Shown here: positions 10,419 to 22,985 of the stretch, piece after piece
Layout: every line of letters begins with the position of its first letter
How positions within the stretch are numbered: the first letter of the stretch is position 1
Assembly: GCF_052857255.1 (NCBI RefSeq)
Contig: NC_135506.1
Span: forward strand, 75,597,056-75,661,055
DNA from: Amblyomma americanum
Taxonomy: Eukaryota; Arthropoda; Arachnida; Ixodida; Ixodidae
Direction: 5' to 3'
Length of the DNA: 64,000 nucleotides
Notes under the pieces: generated by a model
Seen by the model: the letters and a program-made list of their open reading frames with translations, nothing else
Told to the model about the DNA's origin: nothing
Database searches by the model: none
Program-made: the position numbers and the translations under genes

Positions 10419-12861
10419 CTTTTTTGTCGCGTTCCTGACTCCTGTGTTTATGTTTTCCGTTTTTTCTCGTAAAAAAAGTTTTATTTTGCAAAAAATCGGC
10501 ACTGTAGGATGCTCGCCCGATACAAAGGGTGTGGCCATAAAGTAATGGCGGGTACACTAGTAACCTGTAGAAACTTACCTTCAAGGAAAGGCAGAAGTAA
10601 ATGGACGAAAACTGGCAACTAAAGCGTACACTTCCAACAAGCCGTTGGCTTAAATTTGCTGTTAGCTTGCGGGTAAAGAGCTTTTACATAAGACTTTTAT
10701 TCGAGCATGGTCCTGTAAAGATGTAGTTTTTTAGTTTAACTGGCTATTTTGCTACTTATACATGCCAATGTAGCGGGTGGATTTAACACATTCTGCACTA
10801 ATTCAGACATGCGCTTACAATAGAACTCCAAAGGCGTCTCATCAGATATGGTTTCATTAAAGGGCCCAACCACTGTTAGCTGTTATATTAGAGGTTTCGT
10901 CTCCTCTTCACCAAGTAGTTGGTCTCCCGGGACCTACGCTTACTACGCTTATATGTTTCGAAGTCTTGCGTATGTTTAAGGACGTGGTTAATGCAGCCGA
11001 GGAAATTTCTGAGGGATTTTATTAGATCCCAGCATTCTAGACACAACCTCTATCAACTAAAACTAAAACATTGGCACGGCAGTCTGAGATTCTTTAATAG
11101 TAGCGTTCTTGTATCGAGATTACACGCCCTCTAAAGTTTTCATGCGTGAGTTAGACTTCGGGGATCCAGAGCTTTAAGTTTTTCTACAAATGCTCAGATA
11201 TATGTTTGATAATATGCCGTTTTCATCTTTTAACGTAGTCAGTTTTCATTTGGTGTGTTCTCAAGATATGCCAGTGAGTGATTGTGAATCGCTACCCCAT
11301 TTTGTGGTGATTAACACTGGTGAAAATCGAGTGAGTGATTCATTGCAGACGCACATTTTTTCGTGCCCTAGAGCGCCCAAGATTTTTTTTACGTGAACGT
11401 CTTGATGAACGGGAACAAGCGTGGAGTGAATGCATTTGATACATTTGGAAATGTTGGAGCATCATGCATCATATCACTATGTGTGTCATTCTCTTATCTT
11501 GGAGAGAAGTGGTGATATTGACAGAAGCGCCTGAATGTACGAAATAAAGTTATATAATACAATATGGAATAATAAAATACACACGAGCTTAGATTGAAAC
11601 TGAATTGCAGAGAGTTATGAGCTGTATGAATCAGTCGAAAATTACGGCTAATGTCTTTTAAGCCACAACTTATTTTTTGTCTTCGACAGCTCGTCATATT
11701 CTAGACTGACGGGAAACTGGTGTCGAAGCGCGCGTTATTGAGTGATGTACAGCAAGAACATTATTTGTATCCGTAAATAATTTCGTGCACAATGTACGTG
11801 GCGAGATTCTCAAGTAGAAAGTATGACCTGATTGTTCTGTGTCAGCGATGGTGCTTTAGGGGCAAGATGCGAAACGGTTAAAAATTCGTGTTGTTTCTGC
11901 CTAATCTACAGCGACTATCTGAAGAGAACTGATTGTTCTTGGCGTATTGAGTGTCTTGTCACTTTATTTTTGGAAAATAGTTGTTCGCTGTTGCATTAAT
12001 AAAATCACGCAGACTCCACACAGCGCTCACAACGCTGCATGGTAGTTCACACGCATGACTCAGTCTTTGCTCCCACATATCAGTATTCCCACAAGAGCGA
12101 ACATTAAACTTGCCTTACTGAAGAGCACCGCTAAGACTGACACATTCCACAGGTAAGAGCATCCCCTCTTCCGCATTAAGCTGTGCTTTCTACGCCAAGA
12201 AATACCACAGCACAATTCACTTAGCTAACATCTCGGATCACAACGGAATGCCTCTATCTGACCCATCGAGCACTCATTGAAGTTTAAGGTTTAAGTGTGA
12301 CATGCGGCATTAACACCAGCAAGCATACGCAAACGTCAGTTACGGAAACTCGTTGACAGAGCGGGCCAGAGAATAAGCGCGAGCTGAAATAATTCGACCT
12401 GAAATAAAGTAGAAGAAACGGCCTTACGCAGGCGACGTGATGCAAAGGGGGGGGGGGGGGTGTAAACAATGGCCGCTAAGCGTAACAAAGTGGATTCCAA
12501 AAGACGCAAAGCGTATCTTGGGGTGGCAGAGAAACAGGTATGAGAGCATGAGTTGAATTTTCAGAGGACCAGGCGGCCGCAGCTTGCGCAGGAGAGGTTT
12601 CTTTCTAGATCAATAGGAGGGGTTTCTGCGCTGTTGTGGACGTCGTTAGCTGATCATGAAGATGGTGGTAAAATAAATGTTCGAGACATCTTCGTACAAG
12701 AGTTAGAACCTATATAGAGAGAACTGTCATGGCGCCTGGAATGCTATGTCAGCGGCTCCCAATTGCAGCCAGCGAGAAAAAAGCTTAGGAACAGGGATAA
12801 TTAGTAAGACTGTGACAATCTGCTATCAATGAACACTTTCATTCTATTTCATTTCATTTAT
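8092..12861. other. intergenic AT-rich DNA
   Basis: I recognise no genes or element families. It contains a (GT)n run at 10384-10418 and a G14 run at 12447-12460. The frames here are short and without family features. Confidence 0.5.
10384..10418. repeat. (GT)n microsatellite
   Basis: About 17 GT units with one TTT interruption. Confidence 0.95.
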
Positions 12862-13640
12862 TGAACCCTCAGAGCCAGAGGCATTAAAGAGGGGAATGGA
12901 TAGAAAAATACATAGAGAAGAAAATGAGGATTACAAGAAATTTCTCCTTTTTATACAACGTTGCTATTGTGTTGCGAAAATGCCGGTTATCATTGATGTC
13001 GATAATTTTATCAGGAACCTGGCTCCATTCCCGTGAAGCACGAGGCAAGAAGGAATGGAATGCTGATAAGGTGTAAAATGTTGGAATTCCAACCTTGTGG
13101 CGATGATCAGTGCGGCTTGAAACATGGTGGGGAGGAGCAATGAGTGCGTTCCGTAGAGTGGAATGATGGTACAATTTATGGAAAACAATGAGACGAATTA
13201 ATTTTCTGCAGCATGCCAAAAACTGCAAAGAGAGGTTAGTTTTCATGCTAGTTACGCTTGCGCCACGATATAAAGTTAGATAAAATGAAACGCGCGGCAT
13301 AACTTTGGACTACCTCCAGCGAAGTTATTAGAATTTCGTGGTGGGAATCGGATACAGCAGATGCATATTCAAGTTTTGATCGAATCAGCGTTTGGTAAAG
13401 CAATAATTTAAGTGAATACGGGATTTTCCTCAATTTTCGGCATACGTAGCTCAACATGCGGTTAGCGTTGTTAAATGTACTCGATGTGGTGCGACCAGGA
13501 GAGGTCTGCAGAAATGTGGACGTCCTAGTATTTATATGTAGTGACAGATTCTATGTAGTTACCATACCTTTAATCGGCAGCATATTGTCAGGCTGGAAAC
13601 GTGAGGCGTGCCTAGACGCTAGCAAAGCTTCTGCCGTCTT
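12862..13640 (-). pseudogene. CR1/L2-like LINE, 3' end of ORF2
   Basis: Minus-strand remains of the part of a non-LTR reverse transcriptase after the catalytic core. Reading 13640 to 12890 one finds a YKYLGVHIS-like stretch (with stops), SYVCRKLRKIP, YQTLIRSKLEYASAV, AARFIL, then, in another frame, SVTSMKTNLSL and a C-terminus ending HFRNTIATLYKK. The order and the RRK..RL..FHK pattern are typical of CR1/L2/Jockey-type LINEs without RNase H. At least one frameshift (about 13250-13300) and stop codons break it. The 3' UTR ends near 12862 without a clear poly-A. Confidence 0.75.
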
Positions 13641-14055
13641 TAACATAAGCCTGCTACATTGAGTATTGATTCAAGAGATACGGGGCACGTCCAACAATGA
13701 GTGAGACTTGTGTACTTGGGTGACACTACGCCGGGGCATTTGCGGAAGGCGTGTGTATACTTTGGATACTCCCACCACTGGTGACTGACTAGTACGTTGC
13801 ATCTATAGAAAATACAATGCGGTAATACAGAGCAGATAAATGCAAAAATCCAGAAACTATGTGCGTTATTCAAGATCCAGCACTCTCCTTTTTGAGGATA
13901 GGTCAGGTTGAGTTAAACCGAAATAATATTTTGCTAAGCACGTACCCGAAACACGAAATTTCGGTAGACTGCGGCTGCAGTGAACGAAGCAATAAATATC
14001 TTCTGGTGTATTCCAAAAGCTGTATTCTAGGAAAAATTGGTTCTTGACCAAAAGT
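13641..14055. other. unassigned intergenic DNA
   Basis: I recognise nothing here. Confidence 0.4.
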
Positions 14056-14334
14056 AAATGGCACATTAACTGTGTCACTTATCGCTGGACACCTCAACCA
14101 CGCCGCAAGGGAAGGGATAAAGGAGGGAGCGAAAGAAGAAAGGAAGAAAGAGCTGCCGTAGTGGAGGGCTTCGGAATAATTTCGACCACCTGGGGATCTT
14201 TAACGTGCACTGACATCGCACAGCACACAGGCGCCTTTGCGTTTCGTATCTACCGAAACATGGCCGGGTTCTAACCCGGGTACCCCGGCTCAGTAGCCAA
14301 GTGCTCTAACCACTGAGCCGCCGCGGCGGGTCTA
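14056..14334 (-). repeat. SINE-A, full-length reversed copy
   Basis: Head at the right (CCACTGAGCCGCCGCGGCGGG), B box GGTTCTAACCCGG slightly mutated, body and pyrimidine tract to the left. Confidence 0.85.
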
Positions 14335-14483
14335 TTTTCTAGGCTTGAAGGAGAGAATGGTCAGCTTTTTAAGTTCTTGGTATTAGGAGCAGTGTGACAA
14401 AAATTAGCTCATCAGCAGCACACACGAACGAGAGAAGTATTTAGTGGTGGTCCACAAAAACATTCTTGAAAACTGACACATCA

Positions 14484-14790
14484 CCCGCCGCGATGGCTCA
14501 GTGGTTAGGGCGCTCGACTACTGATCCGGAGTTCCCGGGTTCGAACCCGACCGCGGCGGCTGTGTTTTTTTGGGAAAAAAACGCTAAGGCGCCCGTGTGC
14601 TGTGCGGTGTCAGTGCACGTTAAAAATCCCCACGTGGTCGAAATTTTTCCGGAGCCCTCCACTACACCACCCATTCCTTCCTTTCTTCTGTCACTCCCTT
14701 CTTTATCCCTTTCCTTACGGCGCGGTTCAAGTGTCCAACGATATATGGTACTGATACTGCGCCATTTCCTTTCCCCAAAAAAAACAATTA
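14484..14790 (+). repeat. SINE-A, full-length copy
   Basis: Well-preserved copy with both tRNA promoter boxes intact (GCGATGGCTCAGTGGTTAGG and GGGTTCGAACCC), ending in a short A-rich tail. Confidence 0.88.
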
Positions 14791-14799
14791 AAAAATCTA

Positions 14800-15335
14800 A
14801 CACATGCCGCCACTGAAATCGAAACAAAGTAGCTCAGAACATGGGACGAAAATGTTTAGCTCTGCCAAGATTAAGCAAAAGAATAAAGTTTAGAAAAAAG
14901 TGAAAAGCAATTAACTGGCATTGTAATAAGAAAGATAGATAGTGGTCGCCAAATCCCTTGGCGGTTGACAGCTCTGCGATGAGGGCGCATAATTCGCAGC
15001 TCTTGTGATTGCAGATGTAGGCCCTGGCCACGCGGACGACTGACGAAGCAGAGGGTATGTCAAAACGTCCAACTTATCAATATTTTCTTTTAATATTTTG
15101 AATATTAGGTTGTGTTAGCCGCAGTTTTGGGAGGAGGTTTAATCTATGTTTCAACAGCCAGGTCTTAAAGAACTAGATTTGTTAGGATTGATTCGTGTGT
15201 CTTAAATTTAGTTTTAAGAGCCCTAATTTAGCTTTCCCAAGAGTTTGAAAAAATTGAAAGGGACGCGACGCTCTAGCATTAATGGCCTAATTCACGTATA
15301 TTCGGAGCGGGCCAATCATAGCGTAGCATTCATAG
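14800..15335. other. unassigned intergenic DNA
   Basis: I recognise no gene or repeat. Confidence 0.4.
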
Positions 15336-15530
15336 ATTCCTGAGAGTCCTCATACCGCTCCTAGAGCAGTGGTGCAGCGATTAAGCGATGCACCACTGCG
15401 CTGCGATGGCAGGAGCAGCCACCTGTGATCTTCGTGCGTCCCAGGTTAGACTTCCAGAGCAACCTCTCGCGACCAATTATGATTTCCATTGCCACCTGCC
15501 ACGGTGGCCAATTTGCTCACAATTCGGTGC
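15336..15530 (+). repeat. SINE-D-like copy
   Basis: Shares GAGTCCTC.TACC.CTCCT, a GGCAGG.GC.GCCA block and GAGCA.CCTCTCGCGA with the copy at 16757, plus B-box-like CCCAGGTTAGACTTCC. Probably an old tRNA-headed SINE; supported by only two diverged copies. Confidence 0.5.
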
Positions 15531-16756
15531 GCAGGTTTTGATAACGCAAGAATATCGCATGACCCAGGTGGCCAACCTGATTCTTAAGTTGCTTCTCTGA
15601 GAACATCTTTGAGGACTTTTCGGCCACGGTCAACGACACCAACGCCGACATCCGATTTTTCGCGACACGGGCTCCTTAACGCTATCACATTAAACTTCAT
15701 TACCGAAAGATAGGTTATGGTTTTTCGAAGGGGGACTAGGCGTTTATTGCACACCCAATTTATTTCCACACGTGTTTGCAAGTGGCGTTATCCTTAGCAT
15801 ATTCTGATATATTTTTTTTTGGTAGCAGTAATGAAGCGGTGCAACGATGGCTAAGCGAAAACAGGTTTGACATAATGACTGCGAAGGGTTCGGGAACTTC
15901 GCACAAAAAAAAATGTCTTATTTGGATAAGCCGACGAAGCAGCAGATTTCTTATCCAGTTTTTTCGTCTTGAGTGTGCGACTGAACAGGATGGAAGGATA
16001 ATACTCCACATTAGCGCCGCGACGGATGCTCAAGAATGGCAGCTATAGTTTGAAGCTGGCGAAAAAGAAAAACGTAGGGTACGGATTGCTAAAATGGAAG
16101 GACAACTGGCCGCCATCGACATCGATTACGACAATGACAGACATGCCAGCGCAAGACACAGGGACGGGACTTGCACGGTCCTGGCAGGAGGACGTGTGAC
16201 AGGAGGAGGTGGGCAAGATTTGAATAGGAACAGCTATGAATCTGTTGTATCGCGCCTTCTTTACTGTGTGGCGTTTATTTGTCGGCTGCACTTTTTTTGC
16301 AGCAGTTTATGAGAAGTCAGGAAGTATAGGGAGGAAGAGAACAATATGAAGTGGAGAGAGAAGGCCATGGTTGGAGTCAGCCAATAGACTAAACCAAAGA
16401 GCTGGAGTAACAACAGCAAGCAACCGCAGGTAGCTGCCAGAGAGGGAGAGAATGCGCGGGTGTTAATCGCTCCATGCTCATATGAGGTGTGAGGAAGCCA
16501 TGCTGCACAGGATAGAGATATAGGCGCGTAGGATTCAGGGCTTTCCAGAGGGACAAAGAGACGCAGTGCAAGAAGAAGGAAAAAATTATGCTCGATTTGC
16601 GAGTTAGGACATATCAGAATAACGTGCGCTAGCAGTTCGTTTTTTCAGTTTGGTTCCGCTGTTTCGATCCTGTGTTCACTGATGGGAGTTGTTGAGATAG
16701 CTGTAATGAGTTAATGTCCATATACGCGGAATAGGTCGTTCTCTACATTCTTAGAT
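15531..16756. other. unassigned intergenic DNA
   Basis: Frames here are short and overlap one another on both strands; no family recognised. Confidence 0.4.
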
Positions 16757-16968
16757 CACTGGGAGTCCTCCTACCACTCCTGGCGCAATGGTACAGCGCT
16801 CCAGCGACGGTCCACTGCTCTTTTGTGGCAGGTGCTGCCATCGATGGGACCTTGGTTGCGATCCAGGCTGTTCTTCGCGAGCAGCCTCTCTCGATTAATT
16901 GCACTGCCGCCTGACACTATGGGCAGCTTGAGCATGCTTGAGCAGCCTGCCATAAAACCGGCTTCAGA
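16757..16968 (+). repeat. SINE-D-like copy with microsatellite tail
   Basis: Head with A-box-like TGGCGCAATGGTACAGCG and B-box-like GGTTGCGATCC, and a body shared with 15336-15530. Its 3' end runs directly into the CAGA microsatellite, so the repeat array probably grew from the SINE tail. Confidence 0.55.
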
Positions 16969-17366
<398 letters not shown>

Positions 17367-18211
17367 GACTAAATGCGGGGAATGGCCACCATCAGTTGTA
17401 GCGCACTATGACTAATTTGTGAAAAAACATTGGCGTGCTTAACCTTGTTGTGGCACTGGCAGTATTCAAAGATGTACTGGACGGAAGGAAAACAGAAGTT
17501 GTTTAGTGCTTAGTGACAGCCGTAACTAGTACCGCGGGCGCGCATCGTAGACTTCATGGTGTGAGGGGTACGAGTATGGAGCAATGAACTGGAGCAATGA
17601 TGTGATAGCAATGAATTGGGCGATTTCGAAGTTAAGACATAAAATTAGTATTGAGTCCTGGGCATAAACAGGTCATGGCGAAGGCCAGGCGTCATCAGAT
17701 GTTTTTGAACGATATGGACTTCATTTCAGTGGAAGCGTAGAAGGAGAGGCAGGCTGGAGTCTCAAAGGCCGCGCAGGAGCTTTTTTAGGAATCCCACAGA
17801 AACTCCGTTTGTCACATTATATAGCAATGAAGAAAGATTGTGTTTACTGAGGGCAGGCCTAAAACGAGGTCGCTGAAAATATCAGGAAGAAAAAATAAAC
17901 AGTCACGTGTACCACTGGGTTGCTTACAAAAACACGCAAAGGGGGCCTAAAGAGAGTGAAATGATTAGAAGTAGAATACTAGATAAAGTGACAGGAAAAA
18001 GGCCAGTATGCTCTGTTCGAGAGACACTTCCGGGTTCTTTAATAGTTACCGTATATCTATGTTTATATTTCGAGAGGCTGCGGTAAAACAATAATGGAGA
18101 TGAAATGGGGAAGGGTTAGCTTTATTGTCCATATGAAAAAAATTAACAAAGATTAGAATCAACTTGTCAAGAACTCGGAGATCTTTTCTGGAAAAATAGA
18201 CACCTTTAGCA
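17367..18211. other. unassigned intergenic DNA
   Basis: I recognise nothing here. Confidence 0.4.
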
Positions 18212-18336
18212 TACCGTGTACCATGTTACCGTTAGCGTTACCGGGCGCCATCTGGTGCTGTCAAGGCAATTTGCGCATGCGCATTGGCGCCGAGCGGGCT
18301 CCCGGTACTCCGGTAACGGTATTACGGTACATGGTA
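18212..18336. mobile_element. 125-bp MITE-like inverted repeat
   Basis: The left end (TACCGTGTACCATGTTACCG) and the reverse complement of the right end (TACCATGTACCGTAATACCG) match over about 40 bp with a few mismatches, around a GC-rich centre. Size and structure fit a MITE or foldback element; no target duplication was recognised. Confidence 0.7.
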
Positions 18337-18359
18337 TTGCAAAAGGCATCTAATAACAT

Positions 18360-18720
18360 GACTTACGGCAGCGTATTTATTGATAGGGAAGAACTGCAGG
18401 CAGGATAATAAAGAATGTAGCACAATGCCATAATGACTCTATAAAACCGCTCTGACACAATTTCGGAATCATTCTGTAAGGGATACGAATGGCCACATCG
18501 ATGATCTGAAGCAGTGCCTTCTCTAAAAATAGAGAAGGCGCTGTCTGCAAAGATACGCACACTGTCACGGGACTTTAGTTCTAGAAGTTCGAGCAGCACT
18601 ACATGAAGGGTTTAAATATGAAGGATAAATCGTGGGGGATTCCCGTAGCGGCAGTCGACCATTGACTACTGCTTACTAAAACAGAGAGTTTATAGCAAGC
18701 TCACAAAAATAGGAATAGAC
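18360..18720 (+). pseudogene. LINE endonuclease fragment
   Basis: Decayed + strand piece of the APE-type endonuclease domain, covering the same part as 20100-20400 (a GDTNGHIDDL-like stretch near 18480, then LKYEG near 18610 and a S.PLTTAY-like stretch near 18660). Stop codons are frequent. It is therefore a second copy of the element that follows, not its continuation. Confidence 0.5.
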
Positions 18721-20090
18721 GAAGAGGCGAAACCGGAACGTTAAATTTAAAACCTTGAAGCCATCCTATAGAGAACGTGTCTCTGGATGTGTTTAGCTCC
18801 TCCGAGGGCATCTCATGTTTTTCTAAGCGGCTTTTCCAGTTTAATGGGTCATGATATCCATCACTTTTCGCTATTAAAGGCGTGGAAATACAAGGGCCAC
18901 CGGCGCTCTCTGGTATATTTGAGCACATTTACCCGCAATTCAGATTTGTATTGCAAGAAAGTCATTGCAGCATTCGTGCAGAACAGCGCCTGGAAGCATA
19001 AACGGTTGGAGTTAGCCTTCAGTGTTACCGCAACTATCACTGAACAATATGAGTACATTGTTGTGGTACTTTGACGTGTCAGAGGTGCAAGCAATTAATG
19101 CAGTCCAATAGACGCTGGAAATATTACCCAAAAAATATTTTGAACCAGGTGATAGCAAAGACATGACCGACGCTATGTTAAACTTAGCGTCATTACTATA
19201 TTTTCTCACTGTTGCAGATCCCTGATATAGAGCAGCAAATAGGGCAAATAATTTAAAAATGTTACATATAAATATGCCCGGTGAATGGCAGGTATATTTG
19301 TTCCTTTGTGTTCCTCACTTTGTGTTCGTGTGTTGAAGTGTTACGCTACAAAATTCCGTCTTTAAAGTGATGTCCTGATTGGTGAAAAGAATAACTGAGA
19401 GAGTGAATGATATAAGGGCAACAGCAGAGCAAGTGCATATCGTGGTGTGCACAGTGCCTTAGGTGCAAGGAGGGAACGGCGACGTTGCCAAGGACGTGGT
19501 GGTTGTCCAAAGAGATATAAGGAAGTTAAACCTGTAAAATTGCTTTGAAGTGGCAAACATAGACAGGGAAGTGCACACTGCAGGCTTTGGCAGAGCCTTT
19601 ACGCGAGATGCCATCCATTTTAGCTGAAGGGTATGAGCAGAGGTTGGCTGGCGCCTGGAGGAAAGGCAGTAGTTTTTTATAGTGTCCACGGGGGCTCTGG
19701 GCGTACGGGTGGGTGGATGCGAAGAAATCGTAATAATGGAGTCTTAGCCCCAGAGAATGCCCATTAGGAGGTCCAGGAAGAAAAGTACAAAAAGAAATTT
19801 AACACAAGGATCAGTTACATAAGCATGCGGGTCGGTAGAAAAAGAGCTAAATGTTTCGAAATACAACAGCAATTGAAGAACGATGAAATAGGTGTGTGTA
19901 CGCACTGTCCAAGACGCGTCTCAGGGTCCACCGTTTATTGATGGCTACGTCTGGAAAGGTTGCAAGCGAACAAAAAAGAGGAGAGAGGAGGGGTAGGTAT
20001 GCTGATACGTAAAGGTAGAAGTTGGAAAAAAAATAAAATCATCTTGCACAGAACATGTCTGTATATCAGGAACAATTGTAGGTTAAAGGA
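18721..20090. other. unassigned DNA between LINE scraps
   Basis: No family recognised; short overlapping frames only. Confidence 0.4.
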
Positions 20091-20695
20091 CATGGCTAGG
20101 GTTAGTATATTTACGGATACGAGACGAATCCAGTCCAGAAAACTAAGGATCGAGTTAAGCGTCTCAATAACGATATAAAATAGTTTGGAGATGGTGCCGA
20201 TATAATTCGGTTGGCGACAGGAATGTCCACATCGAGGATCTAAATGGGTACACAGATTGTAGCACAATGTTAATGCTGGACTTCTGTGAGCGGCGAAACC
20301 TACTTATTGTAACCAGAGAAACCAAATATGAGGGACCAATCACGCCGTATTTCAGTAATCTATAGCAAGCTCTCACAAATGAAGACAAAGAAAGCGGGGA
20401 AGTACTGTATGGGAAGTGAACAGAGGAGTTTTAGTCTGCAGATGGGAGCGCTGATGAAAAGAGAAGTGCAGCAGTGACAAAAAAAGAACGCAAAACTAAA
20501 CCACCGCCATATAGCGCTAACAGAAGCAGGCATTGATGAAGCAACAGAGAAAGATGTGATAAAAAGTAATATTCGGAACTATTCGGAAGCACGAAAATGC
20601 AACAAGTAAATGTGGCAAAACAACTGGAAAGGAAAGAGGAAGCCACGAAGCTGGTGAAATAATGAAATTAAAGAGGCCATCAAACGATGACGTGT
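20091..20695 (+). pseudogene. old LINE: endonuclease and linker (part 1)
   Basis: A + strand endonuclease fragment: DRNVHIEDLNGYTD (the GDFNAHIEDL motif with its Asn lost), then LMLDFCERRNLLIV and TKYEGPIT near 20270-20340. This is followed by a charged linker to 20695, where a younger LINE fragment is inserted. It appears to be the 5' part of the element whose RT lies at 29940-30420. The frame is broken by stops. Confidence 0.6.
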
Positions 20696-21414
20696 GTTGG
20701 AGGAGGAGGAAAGGCGGGGAGGTTAACCGAAAGAATAATCGGTTTGCTACCCTGCACCGGGGCAAGCGGTGACAGCATAAAGAAAGAAAGAGAAGGAGAG
20801 TAGCAGAAAAATTGAAGTCACTATGAAAAGTCAGCGTTCGGTAAGGTCACAGCCTATCGTGCAAGTCAGAAAGTCGAAAGAAGCAGAGCAGTGCCTTGGA
20901 GGCCTTCACCGCCGACGATCGCGGCGGGCAGTGGCCGAGAATCTTCCTTTCCTTCAGTGGGCGCGGATCCTAGACGCTCCAGCACACGGCGGAGAGACTG
21001 TCTTTCGGCGCTGTGGGCAGGGCAGCCACAAAGAATGCGGGCTCATCACACCCGCAGATGGAACATGCAGGGCGGTCAGCCATATCCATCAAGAACAAGT
21101 AACGGTTGTTGAAAGCTACACCAAGCCACAAGCGACACAGCAAAGTTTCTTCACGTCGTGGTAGGCCGGATGGAAGCCGGAGTTTCAGACCTGGGTCCAA
21201 GGTTTTAAACGTGAATTGGAAAATTAGCCTGAATTCCACGCGGAAAGCGTGATGTCCCGCGCAAGTGCGCGAAGAATGCCCGCTGCGTCAAATCTCGAAA
21301 TGGGGATTGACGTGAAATCACCGTCGTGGTGAGCAGTTCGCGAGGCCTCGTCCGCGCGGTGGTTGCCTGCGATGGCGCTGTGACTTCATGGAAACATAAA
21401 GAGGTGAAGAAGGC
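20696..21414 (-). pseudogene. I-clade LINE 3' fragment (RNase H end, Cys motif)
   Basis: Reading leftward on the minus strand: ADEASRTAHHDGDFTSIP at about 21350-21290 (the end of an RNase H domain), then an LPRREETLLCRLWLGVAF stretch and MADRPACSICGC near 21050, the Cys-rich C-terminal motif of such ORFs. It is broken by frameshifts and lacks RT. It sits inside the older + strand LINE (20091-20695 and 21415-21694), so it inserted later. Confidence 0.68.
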
Positions 21415-21694
21415 GCGGTTATCTGAAGAGAAAATAGATCAAAAATGAGAACTTTATGGAGAAAAGAAAGTAGAGGTAAGTTTGCGAGGGAACTAAAGGT
21501 GGACCAAGAAAATTCTGGAATCATATATGCTGGCAGGGTAAGAAGGAGCGGATTCAAGGTGTCGAGGGAAAATGTTTAGAGGGAGATGACGCTGTTAACT
21601 ACATAACAACAGTTATAGCTGAGTCATTTAGAAGCGACGATCGGGTAATCTCCCCGAGTAAGGGAGCAACACAAGACAGCACCGCAGAAAGCAG
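21415..21694 (+). pseudogene. old LINE: linker (part 2)
   Basis: Continuation of the LINE linker between endonuclease and RT (helical, charged, ending near AESFRSDDRVISP). It is cut by the 5' LTR of the Gypsy element at 21695. Confidence 0.45.
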
Positions 21695-22831
21695 TGTGAC
21701 ATTCCGTGTGTGCTACGAGGATCCACGTTCGACGGCGCGGCGTAGACGGAGACCCGTGACAGCGGCATCATCAATTACCCAGCCATGCTCTTTGAGTGAC
21801 GACCAGAAAAACCGGTCCCGCCGCCGCCCCGGGGAAACAGGCTTTATCCTCCCCAATTTCCGGTTACATTCCAGGACAAGGGAGCTGTCAGCGGGCCAGA
21901 GCGCGCCGTACCACAGCCGACGCTATGCGAAACCGCGAAGACGACATTCTTTCCCTCCCCCCCCCCCTTTGTCGTGGGCTATCGCCGGGAAGGCACCCAC
22001 AGCTTCCCAGAAGGGCCGCGACGGACACCTGTCATGGCGGACAGGCAGTACTCGCCAAGAATGTGGAAAGACAGGCGCTAGTGAATTAGCTCCGAAGAGA
22101 GAGCCTGTGTATACTCTCACTTGAGAGAGAGTGGTGGCGTTTTTGTTGTTTATTTAGTTTGTATTGTTAACAGACTCTGGGTTCGAGGCTAAGCCCAACC
22201 CAAAGGGGTGGTCCCCATCTCGCATGTTATTTTGGATTGGAGAATTGATGCTTTGGGCGGGCCACTGGAAATGACCACCCTTAGTCCTTTGTTAATCAAG
22301 TGCTTAAAAGCACATGTAAACGGATGCAGTCCAGTCTGAGCTGGGGCTCCATGTTTAGCATGTAATGTGATGCTACTTAGGCACTAACCTGCCCGGTCGA
22401 TGAGTAAAGTAGTGAAAAGTTTGTTCTGTTGTAAAATTATGCTCTGCTGTCATCATCTACAAGCTCGCCTCCTGTTCATCTTCCAAGCCGAACGACACTA
22501 GAGGAAGGGTTTGTGAACCATCCTCGAAGAAACGGACGACTATTGAAATTTTACTGCATACACGCTCAGGACGACATCGTTAGCGAAGAGGGCCTTCAGC
22601 GCCGAAGCCCGACGGCGTGCAGCTTCTGCCAGCAACCGCTCGAGCCCAACTCCGGAGCCACTCCATCGCCCCCATGAAGTCGTCGGCACGTAAGCTCGGA
22701 CGCCCCAGCCTCTGATGTATAATCTTCATCATGTGTAATTATTGAATATACCTGTTTGTTTAAACTGAGCCATACGGTGTCTCTTTGCCTCTCCGTCCCG
22801 TGTGGACCTGCGCATTATGGGGGTCATCACA
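21695..22831 (+). mobile_element. Gypsy element, 5' LTR
   Basis: A 1137-bp direct repeat starting TGTGACATTCC and ending CATCACA. It matches 28308-29435 with only three base differences that I found (near 22290, 22356 and 22553) and a length change in a poly-C run near 21955. The open frame inside (21696-22124) also appears in the 3' LTR and is not a gene. Confidence 0.95.
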
Positions 22832-22832
22832 C

Positions 22833-22849
22833 TGGTGTCAGAAGTGGGG
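22833..22849 (+). promoter_or_regulatory. primer binding site, tRNA-Leu(CAA)
   Basis: TGGTGTCAGAAGTGGGG starts one base after the LTR. It is complementary to the 3' end of a eukaryotic tRNA-Leu(CAA) including CCA, as I recall that tRNA's acceptor stem. Confidence 0.8.
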
Positions 22850-22985
22850 TCTCAAAAGCAAATGTCCTCTGAATGCTGTGACATTCATGACTTCAAAATT
22901 GTAATCAAAAGGGAATCACGGGACTGATTGTGGGACTTTTACCCCCATTTGAGAGGCTTGAGGCACTGGAGGGCTTGAAAAAAAA

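Noticed and set aside
14484..14560. Possible tRNA genes (A and B boxes here and at about 20 other places)
   Set aside because: These are SINE heads: the boxes are followed by the same body each time and the cloverleaf acceptor stem is not closed.
21696..22124. 142-codon ORF (and its twin at 28309-28701)
   Set aside because: It lies wholly within the LTR, differs between the LTRs by a frameshift in the poly-C run, and has no family features.
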